This document shows positions 11,501 to 24,211 of a stretch of DNA of 64,000 bases, piece by piece. The notes beneath the pieces are model-generated. The model ran no database searches and had not been told where the DNA came from. It saw only the letters and a program-made list of their open reading frames with translations. Source of the stretch: Auanema rhodensis (lineage: Eukaryota; Nematoda; Chromadorea; Rhabditida; Rhabditidae); NCBI GenBank assembly GCA_964057225.1, contig OZ059894.1:9124131-9188130 (forward strand). The letters run 5' to 3'. Position 1 is the first letter of the stretch, and each line of letters opens with the position of its first letter. Position numbers and translations under genes: made by a program.

Positions 11501-13348
11501 ATGTTTTACCTTCCGACACCTTGAATTATTCCTTTTCTCAGTTCTATCGGTCATCTGAAGCCTAGCTTAGGTTTCAGTAATGAGTATTATTCAGATTCGA
11601 GGATTCCAGAGTTTGAACATTGGAATTGATTTCAACTGTGGTTTTTTGTTCCTTATAACTCTTCAAGAATTCTTTATTCTGTCTACTCATAGCCTCGATA
11701 GCTCAGTTGGGAGAGCGTTAGACTGAAGATCTAAAGGTCACCAGTTCGATCCTGGTTCGGGGCAATGTTTTACCTTCCGACACCTTGAATTATTCCTTTT
11801 CTGAGTTCTATCGGTCATCTGAATCCTAGCTTAGGTTTCAGTAATGAGTATTATTCAGATTCGAGGATTCCAGAGTTTGAACATTGGAATTGATTTCAAC
11901 TGTGGTTTTTTGTTCCTTATAACTCTTCAAGAATTCTTTATTCTGTCTACTCATAGCCTCGATAGCTCAGTTGGGAGAGCGTTAGACTGAAGATCTAAAG
12001 GTCACCAGTTCGATCCTGGTTCGGGGCAATGTTTTACCTTCCGACACCTTGAATTATTCCTTTTCTCAGTTCTATCGGTCATCTGAAGCCTAGCTTAGGT
12101 TTCAGTAATGAGTATTATTCAGATTCGAGGATTCCAGAGTTTGAACATTGGAATTGATTTCAACTGTGGTTTTTTGTTCCTTATAACTCTTCAAGAATTC
12201 TTTATTCTGTCTACTCATAGCCTCGATAGCTCAGTTGGGAGAGCGTTAGACTGAAGATCTAAAGGTCACCAGTTCGATCCTGGTTCGGGGCAATGTTTTA
12301 CCTTCCGACACCTTGAATTATTCCTTTTCTGAGTTCTATCGGTCATCTGAATACTAGCTTAGGTTTCAGTAATGAGTATTATTCAGATTCGAGGATTCCA
12401 GAGTTTGAACATTGGAATTGATTTCAACTGTGGTTTTTTGTTCCTTATAACTCTTCAAGAATTCTTTATTCTGTCTACTCATAGCCTCGATAGCTCAGTT
12501 GGGAGAGCGTTAGACTGAAGATCTAAAGGTCACCAGTTCGATCCTGGTTCGGGGCAATGTTTTACCTTCCGACACCTTGAATTATTCCTTTTCTCAGTTC
12601 TATCGGTCATCTGAATCCTAGCTTAGGTTTCAGTAATGAGTATTATTCAGATTCGAGGATTCCAGAGTTTGAACATTGGAATTGATTTCAACTGTGGTTT
12701 TCTGTTCCTTATAACTCTTCAAGAATTCTTCATTCTGTCTACTCATAGCCTCGATAGCTCAGTTGGGAGAGCGTTAGACTGAAGATCTAAAGGTCACCAG
12801 TTCGATCCTGGTTCGGGGCAATGTTTTACATTCCGACACCTTCCAATATTCCTTTTCTGAGTTCTATCGGTCATCTGAATCCTAGCTTAGGTTTCAGTAA
12901 TGAGTATTATTCAGATTCGAGGATTCCAGAGTTTGAACATTGGAATTGATTTCAACTGTGGTTTTTTGTTCCTTATAACTCTTCAAGAATTCTTCATTCT
13001 TTCTACTCATAGCCTCGATAGCTCAGTTGGGAGAGCGTTAGACTGAAGATCTAAAGGTCACCAGTTCGATCCTGGTTCGGGGCAATGTTTTACATTCCGA
13101 CACCTTCCAATATTCCTTTTCTGAGTTCTATCGGTCATCTGAATCCTAGCTTAGGTTTCAGTAATGAGTATTATTCAGATTCGAGGATTCCAGAGTTTGA
13201 ACATTGGAATTGATTTCAACTGTGGTTTTTTGTTCCTTATAACTCTTCAAGAATTCTTCATTCTTTCTACTCATAGCCTCGATAGCTCAGTTGGGAGAGC
13301 GTTAGACTGAAGATCTAAAGGTCACCAGTTCGATCCTGGTTCGGGGCA

Positions 13349-13464
13349 ATGTTTTAGTATTATTCAGATTCGAGGATTCCAGAGTTTGAACATTGGAATT
13401 GATTTCAACTGTGGTTTTTTGTTCCTTATAACTCTTCAAGAATTCTTTATTCTGTCTACTCATA
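13349..13464 (+). repeat. Short spacer (116 bp), 75-bp deletion, first instance
   Basis: After ATGTTTTA the sequence jumps straight to GTATTATTCAG. It lacks the 75 bp that carry the CTTCCGACACC and CTAGCTTAGG segments. The gene-to-gene distance is 189 bp. The same junction recurs at 20402-20517 and 21119-21234. Confidence 0.95.
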
Positions 13465-13728
13465 GCCTCGATAGCTCAGTTGGGAGAGCGTTAGACTGAA
13501 GATCTAAAGGTCACCAGTTCGATCCTGGTTCGGGGCAATGTTTTTCCTTCCGACACCTTGAATTATTCCTTTTCTCAGTTCTATCGGTCATCTGAATCCT
13601 AGCTTAGGTTTCAGTAATGAGTATTATTCAGATTCGAGGATTCCAGAGTTTGAACATTGGAATTGATTTCAACAGTGGTTTTTTGTTCCTTATAACTCTT
13701 CAAGAATTCTTTATTCTGTCTACTCATA

Positions 13729-13801
13729 GCCTCGATAGCTCAGTTGGGAGAGCGTTAGACTGAAGATCTAAGGGTCACCAGTTCGATCCTGGTTCGGGGC
13801 A
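13729..13801 (+). tRNA. tRNA-Phe variant A44G
   Basis: The variable loop reads GGGTC. Position 44 pairs loosely with 26, so the effect is probably mild. Confidence 0.85.
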
Positions 13802-15840
13802 ATGTTTTACCTTCCGACACCTTGCAATATTCCTTTTCTGATTTCTATCGGTCATCTGAAGCCTAGCTTAGGTTTCAGTAATGAGTATTATTCAGATTCG
13901 AGGATTCCAGAGTTTGAACATTGGAATTGATTTCAACTGTGGTTTTTTGTTCCTTATAACTCTTCAAGAATTCTTTATTCTGTCTACTCATAGCCTCGAT
14001 AGCTCAGTTGGGAGAGCGTTAGACTGAAGATCTAAAGGTCACCAGTTCGATCCTGGTTCGGGGCAATGTTTTACCTTCCGACACCTTGAATTATTCCTTT
14101 TCTCAGTTCTATCGGTCATCTGAATCCTAGCTTAGGTTTCAGTAATGAGTATTATTCAGATTCGAGGATTCCAGAGTTTGAACATTGGAATTGATTTCAA
14201 CAGTGGTTTTTTGTTCCTTATAACTCTTCAAGAATTCTTCATTCTGTCTACTCATAGCCTCGATAGCTCAGTTGGGAGAGCGTTAGACTGAAGATCTAAA
14301 GGTCACCAGTTCGATCCTGGTTCGGGGCAATGTTTTACATTCCGACACCTTGCAATATTCCTTTTCTGATTTCTATCGGTCATCTGAATCCTAGCTTAGG
14401 TTTCAGTAATGAGTATTATTCAGATTCGAGGATTCCAGAGTTTGAACATTGGAATTGATTTCAACAGTGGTTTTTTGTTCCTTATAACTCTTCAAGAATT
14501 CTTCATTCTGTTTACTCATAGCCTCGATAGCTCAGTTGGGAGAGCGTTAGACTGAAGATCTAAAGGTCACCAGTTCGATCCTGGTTCGGGGCAATGTTTT
14601 ACCTTCCGACACCTTGAATTATTCCTTTTCTCAGTTCTATCGGTCATCTGAAGCCTAGCTTAGGTTTCAGTAATGAGTATTATTCAGATTCGCGGATTCC
14701 AGAGTTTGAACATTGGAATTGATTTCAACTGTGGTTTTTTGTTCCTTATAACTCTTCAAGAATTCTTCATTCTTTCTACTCATAGCCTCGATAGCTCAGT
14801 TGGGAGAGCGTTAGACTGAAGATCTAAAGGTCACCAGTTCGATCCTGGTTCGGGGCAATGTTTTACCTTCCGACACCTTGCAATATTCCTTTTCTGATTT
14901 CTATCGGTCATCTGAAGCCTAGCTTAGGTTTCAGTAATGAGTATTATTCAGATTCGAGGATTCCAGAGTTTGAACATTGGAATTGATTTCAACTGTGGTT
15001 TTTTGTTCCTTATAACTCTTCAAGAATTCTTTATTCTGTCTACTCATAGCCTCGATAGCTCAGTTGGGAGAGCGTTAGACTGAAGATCTAAAGGTCACCA
15101 GTTCGATCCTGGTTCGGGGCAATGTTTTACCTTCCGACACCTTGAATTATTCCTTTTCTGAGTTCTATCGGTCATCTGAATCCTAGCTTAGGTTTCAGTA
15201 ATGAGTATTATTCAGATTCGAGGATTCCAGAGTTTGAACATTGGAATTGATTTCAACTGTGGTTTTTTGTTCCTTATAACTCTTCAAGAATTCTTTATTC
15301 TGTCTACTCATAGCCTCGATAGCTCAGTTGGGAGAGCGTTAGACTGAAGATCTAAAGGTCACCAGTTCGATCCTGGTTCGGGGCAATGTTTTACCTTCCG
15401 ACACCTTGAATTATTCCTTTTCTGAGTTCTATCGGTCATCTGAATCCTAGCTTAGGTTTCAGTAATGAGTATTATTCAGATTCGAGGATTCCAGAGTTTG
15501 AACATTGGAATTGATTTCAACTGTGGTTTTTTGTTCCTTATAACTCTTCAAGAATTCTTTATTCTGTCTACTCATAGCCTCGATAGCTCAGTTGGGAGAG
15601 CGTTAGACTGAAGATCTAAAGGTCACCAGTTCGATCCTGGTTCGGGGCAATGTTTTACCTTCCGACACCTTGAATTATTCCTTTTCTCAGTTCTATCGGT
15701 CATCTGAAGCCTAGCTTAGGTTTCAGTAATGAGTATTATTCAGATTCGAGGATTCCAGAGTTTGAACATTGGAATTGATTTCAACTGTGGTTTTTTGTTC
15801 CTTATAACTCTTCAAGAATTCTTTATTCTGTCTACTCATA

Positions 15841-15913
15841 GCCTCGATAGCTCAGTTGGGAGAGTGTTAGACTGAAGATCTAAAGGTCACCAGTTCGATC
15901 CTGGTTCGGGGCA
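15841..15913 (+). tRNA. tRNA-Phe variant C25T
   Basis: The D stem reads GCTC/GAGT, changing G10-C25 to a G-U pair. It is likely still foldable. Confidence 0.85.
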
Positions 15914-18900
15914 ATGTTTTACCTTCCGACACCTTGAATTATTCCTTTTCTGAGTTCTATCGGTCATCTGAATCCTAGCTTAGGTTTCAGTAATGAGTAT
16001 TATTCAGATTCGAGGATTCCAGAGTTTGAACATTGGAATTGATTTCAACTGTGGTTTTTTGTTCCTTATAACTCTTCAAGAATTCTTTATTCTGTCTACT
16101 CATAGCCTCGATAGCTCAGTTGGGAGAGCGTTAGACTGAAGATCTAAAGGTCACCAGTTCGATCCTGGTTCGGGGCAATGTTTTACCTTCCGACACCTTG
16201 AATTATTCCTTTTCTCAGTTCTATCGGTCATCTGAAGCCTAGCTTAGGTTTCAGTAATGAGTATTATTCAGATTCGAGGATTCCAGAGTTTGAACATTGG
16301 AATTGATTTCAACTGTGGTTTTTTGTTCCTTATAACTCTTCAAGAATTCTTTATTCTGTCTACTCATAGCCTCGATAGCTCAGTTGGGAGAGCGTTAGAC
16401 TGAAGATCTAAAGGTCACCAGTTCGATCCTGGTTCGGGGCAATGTTTTACCTTCCGACACCTTGAATTATTCCTTTTCTGAGTTCTATCGGTCATCTGAA
16501 TCCTAGCTTAGGTTTCAGTAATGAGTATTATTCAGATTCGAGGATTCCAGAGTTTGAACATTGGAATTGATTTCAACTGTGGTTTTTTGTTCCTTATAAC
16601 TCTTCAAGAATTCTTTATTCTGTCTACTCATAGCCTCGATAGCTCAGTTGGGAGAGCGTTAGACTGAAGATCTAAAGGTCACCAGTTCGATCCTGGTTCG
16701 GGGCAATGTTTTACCTTCCGACACCTTGAATTATTCCTTTTCTGAGTTCTATCGGTCATCTGAATCCTAGCTTAGGTTTCAGTAATGAGTATTATTCAGA
16801 TTCGAGGATTCCAGAGTTTGAACATTGGAATTGATTTCAACTGTGGTTTTTTGTTCCTTTTAACTCTTCAAGAATTCTTTATTCTGTCTACTCATAGCCT
16901 CGATAGCTCAGTTGGGAGAGCGTTAGACTGAAGATCTAAAGGTCACCAGTTCGATCCTGGTTCGGGGCAATGTTTTACCTTCCGACACCTTGAATTATTC
17001 CTTTTCTCAGTTCTATCGGTCATCTGAAGCCTAGCTTAGGTTTCAGTAATGAGTATTATTCAGATTCGAGGATTCCAGAGTTTGAACATTGGAATTGATT
17101 TCAACTGTGGTTTTTTGTTCCTTATAACTCTTCAAGAATTCTTTATTCTGTCTACTCATAGCCTCGATAGCTCAGTTGGGAGAGCGTTAGACTGAAGATC
17201 TAAAGGTCACCAGTTCGATCCTGGTTCGGGGCAATGTTTTACCTTCCGACACCTTGAATTATTCCTTTTCTGAGTTCTATCGGTCATCTGAATCCTAGCT
17301 TAGGTTTCAGTAATGAGTATTATTCAGATTCGAGGATTCCAGAGTTTGAACATTGGAATTGATTTCAACTGTGGTTTTTTGTTCCTTATAACTCTTCAAG
17401 AATTCTTTATTCTGTCTACTCATAGCCTCGATAGCTCAGTTGGGAGAGCGTTAGACTGAAGATCTAAAGGTCACCAGTTCGATCCTGGTTCGGGGCAATG
17501 TTTTACCTTCCGACACCTTGAATTATTCCTTTTCTGAGTTCTATCGGTCATCTGAATCCTAGCTTAGGTTTCAGTAATGAGTATTATTCAGATTCGAGGA
17601 TTCCAGAGTTTGAACATTGGAATTGATTTCAACTGTGGTTTTTTGTTCCTTATAACTCTTCAAGAATTCTTTATTCTGTCTACTCATAGCCTCGATAGCT
17701 CAGTTGGGAGAGCGTTAGACTGAAGATCTAAAGGTCACCAGTTCGATCCTGGTTCGGGGCAATGTTTTACCTTCCGACACCTTGAATTATTCCTTTTCTC
17801 AGTTCTATCGGTCATCTGAATCCTAGCTTAGGTTTCAGTAATGAGTATTATTCAGATTCGAGGATTCCAGAGTTTGAACATTGGAATTGATTTCAACAGT
17901 GGTTTTTTGTTCCTTATAACTCTTCAAGAATTCTTCATTCTGTCTACTCATAGCCTCGATAGCTCAGTTGGGAGAGCGTTAGACTGAAGATCTAAAGGTC
18001 ACCAGTTCGATCCTGGTTCGGGGCAATGTTTTACCTTCCGACACCTTGAATTATTCCTTTTCTGAGTTCTATCGGTCATCTGAATCCTAGCTTAGGTTTC
18101 AGTAATGAGTATTATTCAGATTCGAGGATTCCAGAGTTTGAACATTGGAATTGATTTCAACTGTGGTTTTTTGTTCCTTATAACTCTTCAAGAATTCTTT
18201 ATTCTGTCTACTCATAGCCTCGATAGCTCAGTTGGGAGAGCGTTAGACTGAAGATCTAAAGGTCACCAGTTCGATCCTGGTTCGGGGCAATGTTTTACCT
18301 TCCGACACCTTGAATTATTCCTTTTCTCAGTTCTATCGGTCATCTGAAGCCTAGCTTAGGTTTCAGTAATGAGTATTATTCAGATTCGAGGATTCCAGAG
18401 TTTGAACATTGGAATTGATTTCAACTGTGGTTTTTTGTTCCTTATAACTCTTCAAGAATTCTTTATTCTGTCTACTCATAGCCTCGATAGCTCAGTTGGG
18501 AGAGCGTTAGACTGAAGATCTAAAGGTCACCAGTTCGATCCTGGTTCGGGGCAATGTTTTACCTTCCGACACCTTGAATTATTCCTTTTCTGAGTTCTAT
18601 CGGTCATCTGAATCCTAGCTTAGGTTTCAGTAATGAGTATTATTCAGATTCGAGGATTCCAGAGTTTGAACATTGGAATTGATTTCAACTGTGGTTTTTT
18701 GTTCCTTATAACTCTTCAAGAATTCTTTATTCTGTCTACTCATAGCCTCGATAGCTCAGTTGGGAGAGCGTTAGACTGAAGATCTAAAGGTCACCAGTTC
18801 GATCCTGGTTCGGGGCAATGTTTTACCTTCCGACACCTTGAATTATTCCTTTTCTGAGTTCTATCGGTCATCTGAATCCTAGCTTAGGTTTCAGTAATGA

Positions 18901-20401
18901 GTATTATTCAGATTCGAGGATTCCAGAGTTTGAACATTGGAATTGATTTCAACTGTGGTTTTTTGTTCCTTTTAACTCTTCAAGAATTCTTTATTCTGTC
19001 TACTCATAGCCTCGATAGCTCAGTTGGGAGAGCGTTAGACTGAAGATCTAAAGGTCACCAGTTCGATCCTGGTTCGGGGCAATGTTTTACCTTCCGACAC
19101 CTTGAATTATTCCTTTTCTCAGTTCTATCGGTCATCTGAAGCCTAGCTTAGGTTTCAGTAATGAGTATTATTCAGATTCGAGGATTCCAGAGTTTGAACA
19201 TTGGAATTGATTTCAACTGTGGTTTTTTGTTCCTTATAACTCTTCAAGAATTCTTTATTCTGTCTACTCATAGCCTCGATAGCTCAGTTGGGAGAGCGTT
19301 AGACTGAAGATCTAAAGGTCACCAGTTCGATCCTGGTTCGGGGCAATGTTTTACCTTCCGACACCTTGAATTATTCCTTTTCTGAGTTCTATCGGTCATC
19401 TGAATCCTAGCTTAGGTTTCAGTAATGAGTATTATTCAGATTCGAGGATTCCAGAGTTTGAACATTGGAATTGATTTCAACTGTGGTTTTTTGTTCCTTA
19501 TAACTCTTCAAGAATTCTTTATTCTGTCTACTCATAGCCTCGATAGCTCAGTTGGGAGAGCGTTAGACTGAAGATCTAAAGGTCACCAGTTCGATCCTGG
19601 TTCGGGGCAATGTTTTACCTTCCGACACCTTGAATTATTCCTTTTCTGAGTTCTATCGGTCATCTGAATCCTAGCTTAGGTTTCAGTAATGAGTATTATT
19701 CAGATTCGAGGATTCCAGAGTTTGAACATTGGAATTGATTTCAACTGTGGTTTTTTGTTCCTTATAACTCTTCAAGAATTCTTTATTCTGTCTACTCATA
19801 GCCTCGATAGCTCAGTTGGGAGAGCGTTAGACTGAAGATCTAAAGGTCACCAGTTCGATCCTGGTTCGGGGCAATGTTTTACCTTCCGACACCTTGAATT
19901 ATTCCTTTTCTCAGTTCTATCGGTCATCTGAATCCTAGCTTAGGTTTCAGTAATGAGTATTATTCAGATTCGAGGATTCCAGAGTTTGAACATTGGAATT
20001 GATTTCAACAGTGGTTTTTTGTTCCTTATAACTCTTCAAGAATTCTTCATTCTGTCTACTCATAGCCTCGATAGCTCAGTTGGGAGAGCGTTAGACTGAA
20101 GATCTAAAGGTCACCAGTTCGATCCTGGTTCGGGGCAATGTTTTACATTCCGACACCTTCCAATATTCCTTTTCTGAGTTCTATCGGTCATCTGAATCCT
20201 AGCTTAGGTTTCAGTAATGAGTATTATTCAGATTCGAGGATTCCAGAGTTTGAACATTGGAATTGATTTCAACTGTGGTTTTTTGTTCCTTATAACTCTT
20301 CAAGAATTCTTCATTCTTTCTACTCATAGCCTCGATAGCTCAGTTGGGAGAGCGTTAGACTGAAGATCTAAAGGTCACCAGTTCGATCCTGGTTCGGGGC
20401 A

Positions 20402-20517
20402 ATGTTTTAGTATTATTCAGATTCGAGGATTCCAGAGTTTGAACATTGGAATTGATTTCAACTGTGGTTTTTTGTTCCTTATAACTCTTCAAGAATTCTT
20501 TATTCTGTCTACTCATA
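20402..20517 (+). repeat. Short spacer (116 bp), second instance
   Basis: The same ATGTTTTA/GTATTATTCAG junction as at 13349-13464. With the copy at 21119 it bounds a 717-bp (264+264+189) three-unit block. Confidence 0.95.
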
Positions 20518-21118
20518 GCCTCGATAGCTCAGTTGGGAGAGCGTTAGACTGAAGATCTAAAGGTCACCAGTTCGATCCTGGTTCGGGGCAATGTTTTACC
20601 TTCCGACACCTTGAATTATTCCTTTTCTCAGTTCTATCGGTCATCTGAATCCTAGCTTAGGTTTCAGTAATGAGTATTATTCAGATTCGAGGATTCCAGA
20701 GTTTGAACATTGGAATTGATTTCAACAGTGGTTTTTTGTTCCTTATAACTCTTCAAGAATTCTTCATTCTGTCTACTCATAGCCTCGATAGCTCAGTTGG
20801 GAGAGCGTTAGACTGAAGATCTAAAGGTCACCAGTTCGATCCTGGTTCGGGGCAATGTTTTACATTCCGACACCTTCCAATATTCCTTTTCTGAGTTCTA
20901 TCGGTCATCTGAATCCTAGCTTAGGTTTCAGTAATGAGTATTATTCAGATTCGAGGATTCCAGAGTTTGAACATTGGAATTGATTTCAACTGTGGTTTTT
21001 TGTTCCTTATAACTCTTCAAGAATTCTTCATTCTTTCTACTCATAGCCTCGATAGCTCAGTTGGGAGAGCGTTAGACTGAAGATCTAAAGGTCACCAGTT
21101 CGATCCTGGTTCGGGGCA
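20518..21118 (+). tRNA. Block C: 3 tRNA-Phe(GAA) genes
   Basis: Genes start at 20518, 20782 and 21046, all consensus. The block between two short spacers is a duplicate of the neighbouring three-unit pattern. Confidence 0.97.
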
Positions 21119-21234
21119 ATGTTTTAGTATTATTCAGATTCGAGGATTCCAGAGTTTGAACATTGGAATTGATTTCAACTGTGGTTTTTTGTTCCTTATA
21201 ACACTTCAAGAATTCTTTATTCTGTCTACTCATA
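21119..21234 (+). repeat. Short spacer (116 bp), third instance
   Basis: Same junction as the two others, exactly 717 bp after the second one. Confidence 0.95.
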
Positions 21235-21307
21235 GCCTTGATAGCTCAGTTGGGAGAGCGTTAGACTGAAGATCTAAAGGTCACCAGTTCGATCCTGGTT
21301 CGGGGCA
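21235..21307 (+). tRNA. tRNA-Phe variant C5T
   Basis: The acceptor reads GCCTTGA, so C5-G68 becomes U-G next to the existing U4-G69 wobble. Two adjacent wobbles weaken the stem. Confidence 0.82.
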
Positions 21308-23874
21308 ATGTTTTACCTTCCGACACCTTGAATTATTCCTTTTCTCAGTTCTATCGGTCATCTGAATCCTAGCTTAGGTTTCAGTAATGAGTATTATTCA
21401 GATTCGAGGATTCCAGAGTTTGAACATTGGAATTGATTTCAACTGTGGTTTTTTGTTCCTTATAACTCTTCAAGAATTCTTCATTCTGTCTACTCATAGC
21501 CTCGATAGCTCAGTTGGGAGAGCGTTAGACTGAAGATCTAAAGGTCACCAGTTCGATCCTGGTTCGGGGCAATGTTTTACATTCCGACACCTTCCAGTAT
21601 TCCTTTTCTGAGTTCTATCGGTCATCTGAATCCTAGCTTAGGTTTCAGTAATGAGTATTATTCAGATTCGAGGATTCCAGAGTTTGAACATTGGAATTGA
21701 TTTCAACTGTGGTTTTTTGTTCCTTATAACTCTTCAAGAATTCTTCATTCTTTCTACTCATAGCCTCGATAGCTCAGTTGGGAGAGCGTTAGACTGAAGA
21801 TCTAAAGGTCACCAGTTCGATCCTGGTTCGGGGCAATGTTTTACCTTCCGACACCTTGCAATATTCCTTTTCTGATTTCTATCGGTCATCTGAATCCTAG
21901 CTTAGGTTTCAGTAATGAGTATTATTCAGATTCGAGGATTCCAGAGTTTGAACACTCAAATTGATTTCAACTGTGGTTTTCTGTTCCTTATAACTCTTCA
22001 AGAATTCTTCATTCTGTTTACTCATAGCCTCGATAGCTCAGTTGGGAGAGCGTTAGACTGAAGATCTAAAGGTCACCAGTTCGATCCTGGTTCGGGGCAA
22101 TGTTTTACCTTCCGACACCTTGCAATATTCCTTTTCTGATTTCTATCGGTCATCTGAAGCCTAGCTTAGGTTTCAGTAATGAGTATTATTCAGATTCGAG
22201 GATTCCAGAGTTTGAACATTGGAATTGATTTCAACTGTGGTTTTTTGTTCCTTATAACTCTTCAAGAATTCTTCATTCTGTTTACTCATAGCCTCGATAG
22301 CTCAGTTGGGAGAGCGTTAGACTGAAGATCTAAAGGTCACCAGTTCGATCCTGGTTCGGGGCAATGTTTTACCTTCCGACACCTTGCAATATTCCTTTTC
22401 TGATTTCTATCGGTCATCTGAAGCCTAGCTTAGGTTTCAGTAATGAGTATTATTCAGATTCGAGGATTCCAGAGTTTGAACACTCAAATTGATTTCAACA
22501 GTGGTTTTTTGTTCCTTATAACTCTTCAAGAATTCTTCATTCTGTTTACTCATAGCCTCGATAGCTCAGTTGGGAGAGCGTTAGACTGAAGATCTAAAGG
22601 TCACCAGTTCGATCCTGGTTCGGGGCAATGTTTTACCTTCCGACACCTTGAATTATTCCTTTTCTCAGTTCTATCGGTCATCTGAATCCTAGCTTAGGTT
22701 TCAGTAATGAGTATTATTCAGATTCGAGGATTCCAGAGTTTGAACATTGGAATTGATTTCAACTGTGGTTTTTTGTTCCTTATAACTCTTCAAGAATTCT
22801 TTATTCTGCCTACTCATAGCCTCGATAGCTCAGTTGGGAGAGCGTTAGACTGAAGATCTAAAGGTCACCAGTTCGATCCTGGTTCGGGGCAATGTTTTAC
22901 CTTCCGACACCTTGAATTATTCCTTTTCTCAGTTCTATCGGTCATCTGAATCCTAGCTTAGGTTTCAGTAATGAGTATTATTCAGATTCGAGGATTCCAG
23001 AGTTTGAACATTGGAATTGATTTCAACTGTGGTTTTTTCTTCCTTATAACTCTTCAAGAATTCTTTATTCTGTCTACTCATTGCCTCGATAGCTCAGTTG
23101 GGAGAGCGTTAGACTGAAGATCTAAAGGTCACCAGTTCGATCCTGGTTCGGGGCAATGTTTTACCTTCCGACACCTTGAATTATTCCTTTTCTCAGTTCT
23201 ATCGGTCATCTGAATCCTAGCTTAGGTTTCAGTAATGAGTATTATTCAGATTCGAGGATTCCAGAGTTTGAACATTGGAATTGATTTCAACTGTGGTTTT
23301 TTGTTCCTTATAACTCTTCAAGAATTCTTCATTCTGTCTACTCATAGCCTCGATAGCTCAGTTGGGAGAGCGTTAGACTGAAGATCTAAAGGTCACCAGT
23401 TCGATCCTGGTTCGGGGCAATGTTTTACATTCCGACACCTTCCAATATTCCTTTTCTGAGTTCTATCGGTCATCTGAATCCTAGCTTAGGTTTCAGTAAT
23501 GAGTATTATTCAGATTCGAGGATTTCAGAGTTTGAACACTCAAATTGATTTCAACTGTGGTTTTCTGTTCCTTATAACTCTTCAAGAATTCTTCATTCTG
23601 TTTACTCATAGCCTCGATAGCTCAGTTGGGAGAGCGTTAGACTGAAGATCTAAAGGTCACCAGTTCGATCCTGGTTCGGGGCAATGTTTTACCTTCCGAC
23701 ACCTTGCAATATTCCTTTTCTGATTTCTATCGGTCATCTGAAGCCTAGCTTAGGTTTCAGTAATGAGTATTATTCAGATTCGAGGATTCCAGAGTTTGAA
23801 CATTGGAATTGATTTCAACTGTGGTTTTTTGTTCCTTATAACTCTTCAAGAATTCTTTATTCTGTCTACTCATA

Positions 23875-23947
23875 GCCTCGATAGCTCAGTTGGGAGAGCG
23901 TTAGACTGAAGATCTAAAGTTCACCAGTTCGATCCTGGTTCGGGGCA
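23875..23947 (+). tRNA. tRNA-Phe variant G46T
   Basis: The variable loop reads AGTTC. The adjacent copy (24139) and the copy at 27043 share the change, so the variant has spread by unit duplication. Confidence 0.85.
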
Positions 23948-24138
23948 ATGTTTTACCTTCCGACACCTTGAATTATTCCTTTTCTGAGTTCTATCGGTCA
24001 TCTGAATCCTAGCTTAGGTTTCAGTAATGAGTATTATTCAGATTCGAGGATTCCAGAGTTTGAACATTGGAATTGATTTCAACTGTGGTTTTTTGTTCCT
24101 TATAACTCTTCAAGAATTCTTTATTCTGTCTACTCATA

Positions 24139-24211
24139 GCCTCGATAGCTCAGTTGGGAGAGCGTTAGACTGAAGATCTAAAGTTCACCAGTTCGATCCT
24201 GGTTCGGGGCA
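24139..24211 (+). tRNA. tRNA-Phe variant G46T (second)
   Basis: Identical to the 23875 variant. The surrounding spacers match too, consistent with one-unit duplication. Confidence 0.85.

Larger units (their letters stand above)
1396..13348 (+). tRNA. Block A: 46 tRNA-Phe(GAA) genes
   Basis: Each gene is 73 nt. Starts are 1396 + 264k for k = 0 to 45: 1396, 1660, 1924, 2188, 2452, 2716, 2980, 3244, 3508, 3772, 4036, 4300, 4564, 4828, 5092, 5356, 5620, 5884, 6148, 6412, 6676, 6940, 7204, 7468, 7732, 7996, 8260, 8524, 8788, 9052, 9316, 9580, 9844, 10108, 10372, 10636, 10900, 11164, 11428, 11692, 11956, 12220, 12484, 12748, 13012, 13276. All read as consensus except 9052, 10372, 10900 and 11428, which are listed separately. 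Confidence 0.97.
13465..20401 (+). tRNA. Block B: 27 tRNA-Phe(GAA) genes
   Basis: Starts are 13465 + 264k for k = 0 to 26: 13465, 13729, 13993, 14257, 14521, 14785, 15049, 15313, 15577, 15841, 16105, 16369, 16633, 16897, 17161, 17425, 17689, 17953, 18217, 18481, 18745, 19009, 19273, 19537, 19801, 20065, 20329. All read as consensus except 13729 and 15841. An eight-unit (2,112-bp) higher-order repeat runs through 16897-20065. Confidence 0.97.
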
